Position numbers and translations under genes: made by a program
Shown here: in pieces, positions 13,901 to 26,051 of the stretch
Numbering within the stretch: position 1 is the stretch's first letter
Layout of the letters: each line of letters opens with the position of its first letter
Notes under the pieces: model-generated
The model's database searches: none
What the model was told of the DNA's origin: nothing
The model's input: only the letters and a program-made list of their open reading frames with translations
Origin: Thysanoteuthis rhombus
Lineage: Eukaryota; Mollusca; Cephalopoda; Oegopsida; Thysanoteuthidae
Reading direction: 5' to 3'
Assembly (NCBI GenBank): GCA_963457665.1
Contig: OY735203.1
Coordinates: 26,024,624-26,088,623 of the forward strand
DNA: 64,000 nt

Positions 13901-13904
13901 TCAC

Positions 13905-14165
13905 TACCGCCCAGTGATCGGGTGTTCGTCTCCGATTCCGGAGGTCATGGGTTCAATCCACCGCCGAGCCAAGAAAAACACTTCAGAAATGGCTCTCAAT
14001 GTTTCTCTGTGTTAGCACTCATCATAAAGAGTAGGATTGCAGTAGTCAGGAAGGGGTGGGCTCCGTCAGCCTACCTCACCCAAAACATACCCGTGGAAAC
14101 ATGGGTGCCCGTAAGACACGCCACAGAGGTCCGGGAGAGTAACAGAACCATGGATAATCGATTGC
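13905..14165 (+). mobile_element. tRNA-derived SINE
   Basis: The left end resembles a tRNA gene with Pol III promoter boxes: an A-box-like cagtgatcggg at about 13911-13921 and a near-consensus B box ggttcaatcc at 13950-13959, about 30 bases apart. These are followed by a tRNA-unrelated body containing aaatggctctcaatg, ttctctgtgttagcactc and cctcacccaaaacatacccg. This body layout is familiar from tRNA-derived SINEs of molluscs and other marine invertebrates. The right end is not sharp and no target-site duplication was found. An open frame across it (13922-14218) is not a gene. Confidence 0.75.
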
Positions 14166-14915
14166 TCCGATGGAAAATATTTGTAAACAGTTTTGTGTTT
14201 CAGAGGGTTAATTTGTAATAGATCAATTTGTGATTCAAGCAGTGAAGGAATGAGTGAAGGGTTAATGATCAAAGGAAAATGAACTTTCAATATGGTCATT
14301 GTTTTGGATAACGACAAACGTTGCTGATAATACTTGTAAGGATTTCTAATGTGATAGGTTGATGGCACACAGGCATGGGAGTTCCCTGACGCTTTCCCAA
14401 GGGTAGGCGAAAAAGATTCATTTCCAAGGGTGGGGTATGTTTGGAATATATCTCATCAGCAACCGATTTACCAGCAAATAATAGTACCATCATTCTATAT
14501 GGGTATATCAATTTAAGGTTACATGAAACAATATCACTCTTATCTTTTACTGACTATAAGGTTCCAACTTTCAAACCACTTGCTCCAGATAAGATGGCCT
14601 GATTCTGGGGCTGGGGGGTAATTCCCCATTTGTATCTCCGAGCAAACACCCATGCGCACAAGTTAGCAAATGCCAGTCGTTTCCTTGTTTGTTAATAATT
14701 CTTATGATTTTGAATAATTAAAATTTTCAAATGATGAGATGTATAGAAAAAAGGTTGATCTTTAGAGCATTAACATTTATTCAACCGTCTCGTACAGTCT
14801 CCTGGTAGTTAGATTAGTATGACATAGCATCGAGATAAAGTGAGACCCATATCTTTCACTCGAACATTATTGGAATAGTGACATAAACGAGCGGATCAAG
14901 ATTGAAATCCAACCC
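14166..14915. other. Non-coding DNA, no gene seen
   Basis: This spacer between a SINE and an RTE fragment has no clear feature. A short G-rich patch (ctggggctggggggtaa) lies near 14620. Confidence 0.4.
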
Positions 14916-14918
14916 CAA

Positions 14919-15355
14919 ATCATCATCCTCATCAATATCAGTCTTTTATCGCCCACTATATTTGCTAGATCTCTTTATCATGGCCATTGCATAGCCAAGG
15001 GTTTCTGAACTTGTTCAGTTCGTCTCTTTATCTTGTATTCTGTCGGCCTCGGTTTCGCATGCGATTTCTGGAGATCCATGGTGCATCGTGATGTCAATCG
15101 GTTGTCTGCCATTCTTGCAACATGACTAGCCCATTGCTATTTTAGCTTTGTAATAGAATCTATGATGTTTTGGACTCCTGTTTTCACCCTAATATATTGT
15201 GCTGTTTTATAATCTCTCAGTATGATGTTGATCATAATTCTTTCATGTGCACGTTGCATGGTTCTCAGTTTGAGCGTCAGTCTCTGTGAGGCTCAATGTT
15301 TCCGCTCCATAGGTGACTATCAGGAGGATGCATTGGTTGTATACTCTTTTTTTTA
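14919..15355 (-). mobile_element. RTE-type LINE, 5'-truncated 3' end
   Basis: This is the reverse complement of the last few hundred bases of an RTE-clade LINE. It begins with a degenerate (CAT)n tail (14919-14940) and the 3' terminal words tcttttatcgccca, then gcaacatgactagcccattg, which encodes the C-terminal WAGHVARM motif on the minus strand. It then runs back through the RDHKTAQ and TMQRA region to near YNQC. Many stops show it is long dead. Similar fragments lie at 17545, 19790, 26003, 35722, 37066, 44825, 47705, 60370 and 61205. Confidence 0.85.
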
Positions 15356-17540
15356 CTCTTTTATCCCGATCCACACTGCTAACTAATAATCACAAAGTGT
15401 CAATCTCGTAACTGTAATAACAAGCCCCCCACCTAGTAATTTGAAGTATTTGACAATGTTTCATTCAAGGAATTGGAGTATAATTACAATTAATAATATT
15501 TTTCTTCAGTCTTTTTTATGCCTTCCCTAAGTAAGTATAGTTATCTCTTGCCAAGTGTTGGCTTAGGGAAGGACACGTGCCTTTCCCAATGGCTTTTGTA
15601 TAAACTGTCTCATCCAGGGTTTGAATTCGGGTCGCCAATTCCATTCTCCGCGCCTTTGATCACAAGAGTACTCACACCTTCCTCATATAATACTAGTAAT
15701 TTCGAATGTAAACTAACAAGATGGTGGTGTGTTAGCATCCGTGGAACTAAAGAATACAGCTGTACATCTGATTTATAATATGGACAAGGGATGTGAGTTC
15801 TAATCTCGTCAGAGGTTTATTCCTCATTGCCGACCTCGCTTACCGGCAGTTGTAGAATGACAATCTGACAGAAATGAGATCAGATAAATTCTATTCGAAA
15901 TTTATCAACTGATACTTGACAATGCTTGATCTATGATATCCCAATGCTATTATGATTGCTACTTTCTTTTGTCATGTTGCTTCAGGCTGCTGATATTCAC
16001 ATTTCAGGACACGAGAATAGTTTCCTGTGCGAAATACTGGAAATATGGTCATTCGTTACGGTGGGTTCAAAACACTACGCATTTTTGCAAAAAAACAGTG
16101 AGCAATATTAAGTAAGGTATAAACCTCGATCGTTGAGGGGAATTACCTAAGATTTTTATAATAATGCCTTTTACGAAGGCATTATCTCTAACATATATTT
16201 TACATGTATAACATTGTAAACTTACAAACACGTACCAAGAACAAAGAAAATAGTATTTCATTTAAAATAGTCTGGATGAGCTGACACTAAAAATTACAAG
16301 AGATGTATTTTTTAATCCGAGCAAAAGTTGAAGAGATATTTCATATAGTGAAACACAAATCAGATTCAAGCGATAACGAAATATATTATCAACAAAATTG
16401 ACTATTAGTCTGTTCATACATTGGCACAATACTAAACAGCTTGCGAACCAAACATATGCCAGTATGAATCGATTTCACTCTGAGCAGCATTTACAGAGAG
16501 CCCCAAAAGTATCAGATGCATTCCAAAAAGTGTAATTCAAATCACTTATTCATCTTGAAAATTTACAGAATTTGAATCATAAACTTCTGACGTTTGGTCC
16601 CAACGTTCTATAATGTTTCAAAATTCATTTTATTTTTTCATTTCTTAAAATTTTGGTCCGAATTCTATAAATTCTGCATTCGTTGTGTGTCTATTATTAT
16701 TATTGAAATTTCTGCTGACAAGCAGGTATCTGATCTTTTGCAACTCAAATTTCGAGATGTGACAAGAGAAAATTTTTTTTTCTCGTACGATGATTTTTAC
16801 GGAATCCTTATCTTGGTTGTCTCTATAATAACGTTTCGGCCACGGTACGTTGGCAACTCCGTCAGGTATTGATCTCATTTGGTAAGAGAACACTTCATTT
16901 GTCATGTCAGGTATCCAACCAGTCGATTTCAGACTGTGATTGTCTCCTTTTCCCTTGAGTTACAGCGCTAATTTCTACATTGAGTCTATGTACACTTGCA
17001 CGAAAGCTTTCATCCACTAAAGCATGACATGTAATCGATAGAAGAGCTAATATGGTCGGGGTTGTGAATTTAACTTTTGGGCCAGGCAGTTCAACAAAGG
17101 AATACCCACTTTCAATGGAGAAAGCAGAGTACCATAATGGAAGTGAGGTGACAATTACAGAAGTACGAAATCACCAAGAAGTACGCCAGATGTAATTTGA
17201 CAAAGAAGCCAGGAATGAGAGCAATACAGAACCTTGGACGGAACAAATGTTTCCATTCCTTGAGGTTACCAAATGCAAAACATATTTCGACGAAACGTTG
17301 CAATAAAATGCACCAGATGTGGATGCAAACACAAGAAAATCAATACGTATTATAATTAGCGATATATCTTGGTACTCTCTGACATCAAATTATGATAATG
17401 TATAAGTAAAATTTTATGGTTTGATGACGTAGTGAAAATGCTGGATTTCAAGAATATAAGAATATAGAGATAATCACTAAAAATCACCGAAACAAAAAAT
17501 AAAGAAAACCCGTTTGTGATCAATAGAATGTTATTCTCCA
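15356..17540. other. Non-coding DNA, no gene seen
   Basis: There is no recognisable gene. A B-box-like ggtttgaattc sits near 15619 without a convincing A box. A second weak tRNA-like stretch lies near 15785-15830. An open frame at 16594-16872 has no motif I recognise. Confidence 0.4.
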
Positions 17541-17544
17541 AGCG

Positions 17545-17572
17545 CATCATCATCATCATCATCATCATCATC

Positions 17573-17610
<38 letters not shown>

Positions 17611-18170
17611 TCTAGCGCCCCTGAGATTAAAAAAAAAATATCTCTCACAGGCGTCACGGAACCAGTACTTTGGGAACTTATCTAGTACGCCGTCTCATGT
17701 TTTGTCAGCCCCAATTTCGCATGTGATCTCTTGGGATCTACATTGTTAGTTGACTATCATTTTTGCAACATGACCAGCCTATTGCCATCCAAGTTTCCTC
17801 ATTGATTCTATGATATCGATCTTTCCCCGAGTGTATTGTGCTGTCTTTTGATATCTCCATGTTATGTTGAATGTGTCTTGTGCACCTTGCATAGTTCTGA
17901 GTTCGACAGTCGGATTTTAGGTCAGGTTCAGTTCCATAGGTGGCAATCAGGAAAATACAATGGTTGTATAAACTCCTTTTGAAGCACTAGTGGGGTCTTC
18001 TTGTTCTTGAAAAGTGACCCTGCCATACCGAAAGTTTACCGACTTGGAGTGATTCTTCTGGTTTGGGGCATTCCGACGAGATTCGTTGTTCTAGGTTGAT
18101 GTAGTGGTCTACTTTCTCCAGTTCTGCGACTTCCATTTTGATTGCTGTGTCTTTTTCCACAACATGTTCG
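17545..18170 (-). mobile_element. RTE-type LINE, 5'-truncated 3' end with long (CAT)n tail
   Basis: The minus-strand 3' tail is a (CAT)n run at 17545-17607, one of the longer clean trinucleotide runs here. It is followed by ttctagcgccc, the WAGHVAR-encoding gcaacatgaccagcctattg, and RT C-terminal sequence reaching to about 18170, where the minus strand reads VAELEKVDHYINLEQRIS. Other copies read MELKEVQQYIY at the same place, so at least two subfamilies are present. It is inactivated by many stops. A Met-repeat open frame across the tail is an artefact. Confidence 0.85.
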
Positions 18171-18174
18171 TTTT

Positions 18175-18910
18175 ACATAACATCTGCAATACAAATTTCT
18201 ATTATCTAGGCATATAAAAAGCTAAGTGGATCCATACATTTCTTATATGCCGTCAAAAATACAGACAAAAATCTTTTTATCCTTATCACAAGATAACACT
18301 CAAAACACATTTTTGTTTTGGAAAATGCACTTTTGTCCGAATAATTTCTCCATTGTGCCTCTAACTTCGTGTCTACGAATTATCATCGGAAAAAGACCAA
18401 ATAATTATTGTTTTCGGTCTCAACAAACAACTAAAACTTTGATTGCGAAAGGAACTAGATTCCATTGATGGTCTTTTACTAAAGCTTGTTTATGATTATT
18501 ATATATTGCAGTACGAAATCTTCCTTAGTCTTTCTTAAAAGTCGACAACAGCGAGAAAATTCAGCGTAATCTGTAGTCATGATCTTGCCGTGATGCATAG
18601 GATTTGGCATGACATTAAGCTGCTTTCCATGGACACACTTGAAAATTTCCATTTGACTGTTCGGTGGTACCACGGACTGATGGCTTTTATTTTATTGTGC
18701 TTTGCTTTGGTCTTCAGCAGTATGAGTGACCTAGAACAAGAAATACTTCAAAAGAACACATCGAAGTTATGGAAGACTAATTTACTTAACGAGCAACAGA
18801 AATCAGAATCGATCGAAAAGGAATGTAACAAAGTAATCATTTAGATGTGAATGAAGTTATTTGTACCAATTGGGCTTTATTAGGAAATGAAAAAAAGATT
18901 TTTACGTCAA
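18175..18910. other. Non-coding DNA, no gene seen
   Basis: Two overlapping antiparallel open frames near 18480-18840 have no recognisable motif. No repeat or RNA gene was seen. Confidence 0.4.
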
Positions 18911-18914
18911 TGTG

Positions 18915-19225
18915 ATTAATCATCTGATTGAAACTCGGCATATATTACATACGAGGATTTGTTGGATATTTTATCAGAGAAGCAAAAAGACCTTCTACAT
19001 CGGATTCGAAACGGGGTAATTAATCATCTAATTAGAACTCAACTCCTATCTTATACGATGATTGGTTGAATATTTTATAAAAGAAACAAAAACTCCTCTT
19101 GTGTCGGACACGAAACAAATAATCAATCATCTAATTGGAACTCAACATATATTTATACAAAAATTGGTTGGGTATTTTAACAGAACTGAAAATAATTCAA
19201 GAATCACGTACTTTTATTATAGATT
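18915..19225. repeat. Three-copy minisatellite, period about 103 bp
   Basis: Units start near 18915, 19019 and 19122. Each opens with aatcatct(a/g)att(a/g)gaactc or a close variant, continues with a (c)at(a)tat stretch, then (t)tggttg(a/g)(a/g)tatttta and a purine-rich gaagcaaaa part. The spacing is 104 then 103 bases. The copies differ by scattered substitutions, so the array is old. It does not encode a consistent protein repeat. Confidence 0.8.
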
Positions 19226-19600
19226 AATCAGAGTTCATATAAAAAAATGAATTTTTTCAATGCAAAGGAATCGAAAGAAAATTTTACTGCCAAAAGTAGG
19301 TCTGATCAAATGGGAAGAAACTTTTAAAATAAAGATATCAACAGATTTATGAGTGAAAGTTCTAACACTTTCTGCAATTGAATCTCGACACAAATGCAAC
19401 TTATCTATTTGTTGTGAAGGTCTACAAAACACGTTGCTGTTGAGAAATATGATTATAATTTTGCTTACAAGTTAAAAGCTGCTGAAAACACACAATAATT
19501 CACACTCACGTATATGCACGCACATGTGCACACATACACATGTATATTCATTTGTACACTTAATCTCCACCACAGAAAACTTCACAGCTTTTACCATTTA

Positions 19601-19601
<1 letters not shown>

Positions 19602-19694
<93 letters not shown>
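19602..19694. repeat. (TA)n-(GA)n compound microsatellite
   Basis: A TA run (about 19604-19650) passes directly into a GA run (19651-19694). Open frames here read as Ile-Tyr and Ser-Leu repeats and are spurious. Confidence 0.95.
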
Positions 19695-19698
<4 letters not shown>

Positions 19699-19789
19699 GG
19701 GGATCGATTCATTTTTAAAAGTTTGTTTAAACGTACTTATGCACTTGAGTGAAACAAATGTCATGTACGACAAATATGTTGAGTGACAT

Positions 19790-20386
19790 AAAAATCCTAA
19801 TCAAGAATACAAACCTGGGAAAAAAAGATTATCCACCCATCTCCATGAATCACTCAAAAGGAGAAATCAAGCGATGGATCACTCTTGGATGGCAAACTCT
19901 CGGTAGAGCAAGCTCGGCCTTCAAGAACAAGAGAATCCCATTCGTCCTAAAAAGAAAGGAATCCAGCCAATGCATTCTCCCAATGGAGCTGAAACATGAA
20001 AGCTAACCTAGAGACTAACCCTTAGAATGAGAAACATGTAACGCACACATGAGAGAAACATGCTAAACTTCACATGGAGAGATCAAAAGACAGGACAATA
20101 TTTCAGGGAAGAAAACAGTAGTCCGATACATCGTAGAAACGATTCAAAAAGTTGAAATGGCAATAGGCTGGTCATCTTGGAAGAATGTCAAAAAACCAAT
20201 GGACATCACGACTCACAACATGGATCCCCAGAGATCACATGCGAATGAGATCATAATGCGTGTTTGATGACGTGACGAACTAGACAATCTCAGAAAATAT
20301 AGGCTCTACGACAGCTTTGATAGAGAGATCTATCGAATCTTGGGGAAGGTCTATGTCAAATGATGGACATTAAAAGATTGAACGAA
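19790..20386 (+). mobile_element. RTE-type LINE, 3' part (first unit of head-to-tail pair)
   Basis: The plus strand carries the C-terminal region: IKRWITLGWQTLGRASSAF near 19870, QCILPMELKHES near 19970 (family form QCILP-TYGAETW), a decayed WAGHVAR region near 20166, and the terminal ggggaaggtctatgtc near 20343. It ends at about 20386 without a (TGA)n tail and is immediately followed by a second unit of the same element. Multiple stops show it is a fossil. Confidence 0.8.
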
Positions 20387-20742
20387 TCTCCATGAGACCC
20401 TCAAAAGAAGAAGAAATCAAGTGAAGAATCACACTAGGATGGCAAGCCTTTGGCAAAGCTAGCTCAACCTTCAAAAATAATAAGATCCCATTAATCCTAA
20501 GAGAAGGGTGTATAACCAATGCATCCTTCCAATAGTCACTTATGGAGCTGAAACGTGGAACTTAACAAAGAGACAGACCCGTAAACTGAGAACCATGCAA
20601 CGTGCACGTGGAATAATAATGCTGGGCCTCACATGGAGAGACCACAAAACAGCACAGTACATCCGGGGAAAGACAAGAGTTAGAGACATCATAGAATCCA
20701 TAACGACGGACGCTAAAGGACTGATGATGATGATGATGATGA
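20387..20742 (+). mobile_element. RTE-type LINE, internally deleted 3' part (second unit)
   Basis: This unit repeats the start of the preceding one (atctccatga, then caaaagaagaagaaatcaag). It reads YNQCILPIVTYGAETWNLTK and RDHKTAQYIRGKTRVRDIIE on the plus strand, one of the better-preserved stretches. It then jumps from RDIIESI directly to the 3' terminal words acggacgctaaaggactga and a (TGA)n tail at about 20721-20742, so the WAGHVARM to GKVYVQ segment is missing. Confidence 0.85.
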
Positions 20743-20744
20743 CT

Positions 20745-23435
20745 GCTGTTGAATTTTCAATAAGAATTTCTCATTTTCTCACACGACTTTTTTTTATGTT
20801 CAATTTTTTTTGGATATTTTCAACTTTTGTACTTAATGATCTCTGGTTCAAGTTCTACCAATGTCGAAGCTGAATAATGACGTAAAAATGAACTTTTTGA
20901 ACTGTATCGGATACTTTTTGCACTCGCTGTTTATCTACGTGTATATGCGAATAATCTTATGCTTTTCTTTACTGTTTTCAATCGCGAACATTGTTTAGGA
21001 CGTTACGAATGCATTAGATAATAAAGTCACTCTGTCCATTTCGGTAAAACCAAGTAGTAATAAATCTTGAAAAATACTCGAAAATAAGAAAGAGTTCTTC
21101 TAGCCCAGCGGTGCATAAAAATCTCAAAATGATAACTTCGGAGATAAACGTGAATACGATCGACTGTTATTTCCACAATGTATTCCTTCATAGGATAAGA
21201 CGAAACTCATAGCGTCCGAAAAAACAGCCTCAAAAATGAGGTCAACTTACATGACAAATACAAAAACAGTGACTGAACCTTGAGTTAAAACAATGAAACA
21301 AAGCCTGAAATTAGGATCTCGTCTTATTGGAAGGTTGCGTTATTTGCCAATGTATTCGGTATTTACATTTCGGAATGATGTATTCTATTCCATAACCCGA
21401 GAGTTTTACAACCGTACAAAAATCTCATGTAGAAGTAGATCCACACCCAAACCTTCATTCATATACCCTATCATAATTCAGCCCACTCTTGGTTCATTTT
21501 CCGAACATGAAGTTTCAGTCGTCATACCCGGCAGCCTCCTTCAGGTGGGTGTTATAAAAGGGGAGAGATCCTTCCAAACGTATTGATACTTTTTGGAGTT
21601 ATGATCATGTTGGTTTTTTTGAAGCGTTCTTCTTAAGGGGTTATCTGGACCCACGAAGTAAATGCCAAGATTGTTTTTGCTTCAAGTGGCTTCTGTATTG
21701 TTCTGAACCTGATGTAGTTCATTGGATTTCTGTTAAATATCCCTATTATTATATTATCTGTGCTTTCACATTCGGATGAGGGTTCTTAAATCTCTTACTT
21801 TACTAATGATGTAGTAAACATTACACCATTATATTCACCCGAAACAATATGAGTGGAATTACTCCTTACCATTAATATCAACGGAGATATTTCAGTCACA
21901 ATTGGGGTCGGTCCTTAGGATCCTGGTGTCCTGGGCGAGCTGAACTCCAGCAACCTGTAAAGCCCTGCTGAGTTTGCCGGCGGTCATGAGAATTTTCTGT
22001 GCCAATTGTTTTTCTTAACTTCATAATAACTGAATATATTTGACCATCGGATATTCCTTGGCAAATCTGAACTCACATCGATGAATTTTCTCATTTTGAC
22101 AGTTTTTTCAATCTGTTCAATTAATTCCATCTCCCATTTCTATTAGAGTTCAGAAATTCTTGCAGTCTCAGACACATAACAGGCACCAACAAAACTTTTT
22201 CCCTTTCACAATACAATTATGGTTTTAATTTTTCGCCGTGTTGATACGAATGTAAACGAAGAACCATTACCACTAAAATTGTTTGAGACTTTTGCTCTTC
22301 GTTTACACGGTTTTAGAGGCAACTAGTGAGTATAATGAATGTAAAGCTGCATTAAATTCAAGTGAGGGAAGATATGTAGCGTTTTATTAAACTGTCAACA
22401 AGATTTTGGCTTGTAATCCGCAAGTGCTAGTGACCATGGGTATCCGCAGACACCTTTCCAGAGAAGGAAAAAAGTATATATCGGGACGTTGGGTGTGGTC
22501 TCCTTTACTTTTGAACCGGGAATAAATGCGTGCCAAGTTAAATTTGATATCATTAGAAGCGGAAATTTTAGCTTAGATATCCAGCCATGGGAAATAGTTG
22601 GTAGCTACTCAACTGAAGACACCCGTTTGACCAAAACTTATTTATGTTTGACACTGGGTCTTTGGGGCTTTCATAGCTCCTACACCATAACTTCGTTGTT
22701 CATGCTCCGGCGATCACCAAATTTGATACAGTCATAAAACGTGAAGTGATTTCTGTGATGATAACAAAGATTGTATAAAAATCATCCTTATGATGTAATT
22801 ATGATGCCTTTACCACATTTCCTAGATGCGTTGGGCCAAAATACTTAAGCTTCCATGATGTCTTTTTTCTTCGTTTACTTATTTAGCCAAAACTTTGGAG
22901 TGGGTTTTTTGGTTTGTTTTTTTTTCTTTGAGTTTTGAGTTTTTGATAGCAGGTCAGTTCGCAACTTTTAGAATTTCACAATAGAAAACCACATATGATC
23001 CTGAGTTCAGAAGATCTCAATTATACATCAACAAAAGAACTGCTATGCTAGAACTGGATAACCTAGGAGACCCAAGATTAGCACTTCTAATTCTTCATTT
23101 ATCACAACTTAAAGTGACAAAGTTTAAGCTTCCCGCTTGTAGGCTTTGTAGCAGTGATTCAAGCATTTCCTTGGTTGAGTGACGTTATGCTTTTGTCGAA
23201 TAAGGTTATGCTCTAAGATATTGATTTAGAGGTGAAAATGTAAAGGTTTCCAAAATAAAAATCATATCTATCTCTTGAATTGAGCAAATGGAAGCTGTAC
23301 TATTACAATCATGGTTTTATTATTACCTCAGAGATTTTCTTATATCTCGTAGCACACGATCCAAGTAAAATATAATTATTAATGTATAATCATAAAATAT
23401 TATGAAATATATCATATATTCATTAATTGAAGTAA
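20745..23435. other. Non-coding DNA, no gene seen
   Basis: No motif, RNA gene or repeat relationship was found. Short open frames such as 21293-21586 and 22489-22737 are moderately complex in composition but match nothing I know and lack convincing splice sites. Confidence 0.4.
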
Positions 23436-23439
23436 GTTT

Positions 23440-24690
23440 TTTCAACAGGTATTTCATCAAATGGATATTAAGCATTATTGCAATTGTCCTTCTTGCATCT
23501 TTCACATGAAGGGACACATTTAAATCCATTCTTGCAACATGGGCATAATTTTTTTTTAAACAATTTTTTGAAGACATTTTCCATTCGTATCGGATAATTC
23601 TTATCAAATTCTCTGGTGCAACTTCCTCCTTTGTTAATACTGGCATCAGCAGGCTGTTAACTCTCTTCCAACTCCAATTCCGTTGAGTGCCAATATACCT
23701 ACGAATCTTTTCCACGCTCGCTTTGTAATGAACTCGCAAACAATAAAATTACGCAGCTATCTCTGTTGGTGGCGACCTCAGCGATTCAATTTATAATGTA
23801 CCGGTAGCAACCATATCCGTACATTTCTCACATCACAAATGGTCAACGGAGTCTCCAATATTTCCTCCCATAACTAACTACAAACTGTGCCAGTTTTGCC
23901 TTGAAAATCTGGGCCTGTGAATCACCATCACAGCCAAATGTCAAGCCAAAGGCATTCCGTTGCATAGATTCCTTAGTCTTTCCAGCATGCTGTTTTGTCT
24001 CTGACCAAAAATCAAAAATGTCGTATTGCATCCGGACCAGGCTTGAACAAGAAGAATTAGAGACCATGCTGTTTCCAAGAGAAGGTGGAGTGTCTTCGAT
24101 GAAGTGAAATGGAATTATGTTATTTCTGTCTCTTTTAGCGTCGGAGATGTCGACTATTTAATCCTTCAAGTCGTGCAGGAGTAATACTGAAACATAGACA
24201 TCATCTGCAGCATCAGAAGCTTTCCAATCAGGAGTGACGATTTGTAATGCTGTCGATGCAATCAGGGTGCCTGACTCAACATTGCTGTATTCAATGTAAC
24301 AAGTATCTTCTGTAAGCATTTGCACCCTTGCTGTCGCTGTTAGATAGAAACGCACCATCTTTACCGAAGGTTGAAAGGTCGGTTCGTAATTGTATATCAG
24401 CAGATGTCTTACCTGAAACTTTCCACTTGGCTATTTTTCCGTGTGGTTCCAGGTGTTCGTTGTTTTTAATGCTGAGCCTATTTTCATATCCATCAAAGAC
24501 AATACAGCAGTGACCAAACGAAATCTATGCAGAGATGCTCCCCCAACTAGAACATCTTCTGTCGTCATGGCATTTGTATGTGATGGTGTATTAATTATTA
24601 CAGCTCATGTCAGGAGTGCTTTGTTAGCTTTTCTGGTTATGTCGTCTTTGAACAGAGCCGTAGGAACAGATGTTAGTTCATAAGAGAAGT
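23440..24690 (-). pseudogene. Decayed PIN-like, cysteine-rich multicopy protein
   Basis: On the minus strand several short frames line up in the order expected for an uncharacterised multicopy protein family common in molluscs, cnidarians and arthropods. From the 5' end: a PTALFKD-(I)-RKANKALLT-like segment near 24660-24610; a VFDGYENRLSIKNNEHLE segment near 24500, where the family has VFDGY-STKD-EH; GTLIASTALQIVT and an ADDVYVSVLLLHDLKD segment near 24270-24165, where the family has an acidic ADDTD-VLVLL PIN-like core; SETKQHAGKTKE near 24000; and a C-terminal NWSWKRVNSLLMPVLTKE plus a Cys/His-poor remnant of the normally CxC-rich tail near 23680-23500. Stops and frame shifts separate the pieces and most tail cysteines are gone. 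The function of the family is unproven. The PIN-like nuclease fold is from general family knowledge. Confidence 0.7.
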
Positions 24691-24694
24691 AGGG

Positions 24695-25998
24695 GACAGG
24701 GTCCGCCTCTCTTTCAAGTATAAGTACTAGTCTGGCAAACGTTATTCTATGTAGTTAGCATTAATGTAAATATAAGACTGCGGGAAGAATGAACAATCAA
24801 AATAATCACGAATCAATGATTTCCCCGCGTTGGAGAGGTATAACTGAGCCCAGTTGTGTTACTAAGGCCCCTTAGAGGGATTATACGTCCTTTAAAGAGA
24901 AACTTGAGGGTCTCTAAACGAAAACATTTCCAATCCCCCCGCTATTTCCAGACAACACGCCTATTTGTTAATGGAAGTATAACTTTCAAAAGAAAATTTC
25001 AAATGTATCATTAGAACTCGACATCGTTTGATCTTTCTGTACTTGCTACTCAATTCTGGGCGAAATGCTGCCTTTTGAATAAATTCTGTAACTTTTTCCC
25101 CAATGAATTGATTTCAGGGGATTTTGGATAATTTTACTCAGCATGAAATTCTGCATTCATTGATACTGGATTTATTTCCGGTTAGACTTTCATAGTTAAA
25201 TTGACTTAACTTAGTGGTTGTGATGGCAAAGGAGTATATTCTCAATATATCTGCGACTAGCAAATAATTAAACCGTTTTTTTTTCTTCAATATAGTAACA
25301 TTAGGTTTGGTTTACATAAAACAATTGTACAATATCATTATCAAACTTTATCCTTTATAGCCTACATGGTTCTGACTTACTAACCCTTTCACCCTCGGTA
25401 AAAAGATCTGACCCAGGTTAGTCGATCAAATGCCCAGTTTACCATCCCTGCCTATAGCAGACGCCCATGCTCGCAAACAAAACAGTTAACATACAACTAA
25501 ACTCAACCTTTATCTGTTTTCTCGCAGGTCATAACAGAAATCACATTAAACTATTCCTGTTTTAGAATTAGAACTCGTTCTTAGCAATTCAAGTTAATCA
25601 GTAGAATGTATTATTCATAAGTATGCAATAAAAATGAATACTTAGTTTTATATATATAAGTTTTAAACGAATAATTACTGGGTGCGTTTAGAAAAAATCG
25701 TTGTACAAGTTTGCCCTTGTTCTCAGCGTCAATGTCATCTTCTTCGTCGGGGTAGTCATCATGTACCACAAAGAAGGTGATGAATCAAATCGGCAAGTCA
25801 AGTTCAAACTTTGGCTAAGACAGCTTGCGTTCACTTCGCATCAATTCCTTTGGGGAAGACATGAATCCATTTCTTCCCTCTTCCAACACGTTTTGGGCTA
25901 GTGTGATAAAGAGACGCCCATCACTTCCCTCGTCTTACAATAACTCAGGGAAGACATCTGAAAGCTGATAAAAAATACTGATTACACGACAGTGAATC
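24695..25998. other. Non-coding DNA, no gene seen
   Basis: No recognisable feature. A short open frame at 25701-25901 starts with a hydrophobic stretch, but nothing corroborates it. Confidence 0.4.
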
Positions 25999-26001
25999 AA
26001 T

Positions 26002-26002
<1 letters not shown>

Positions 26003-26051
<49 letters not shown>

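Noticed and set aside
15600-15640. B-box-like ggtttgaattc
   Set aside because: No A box at the right distance and no SINE body match.
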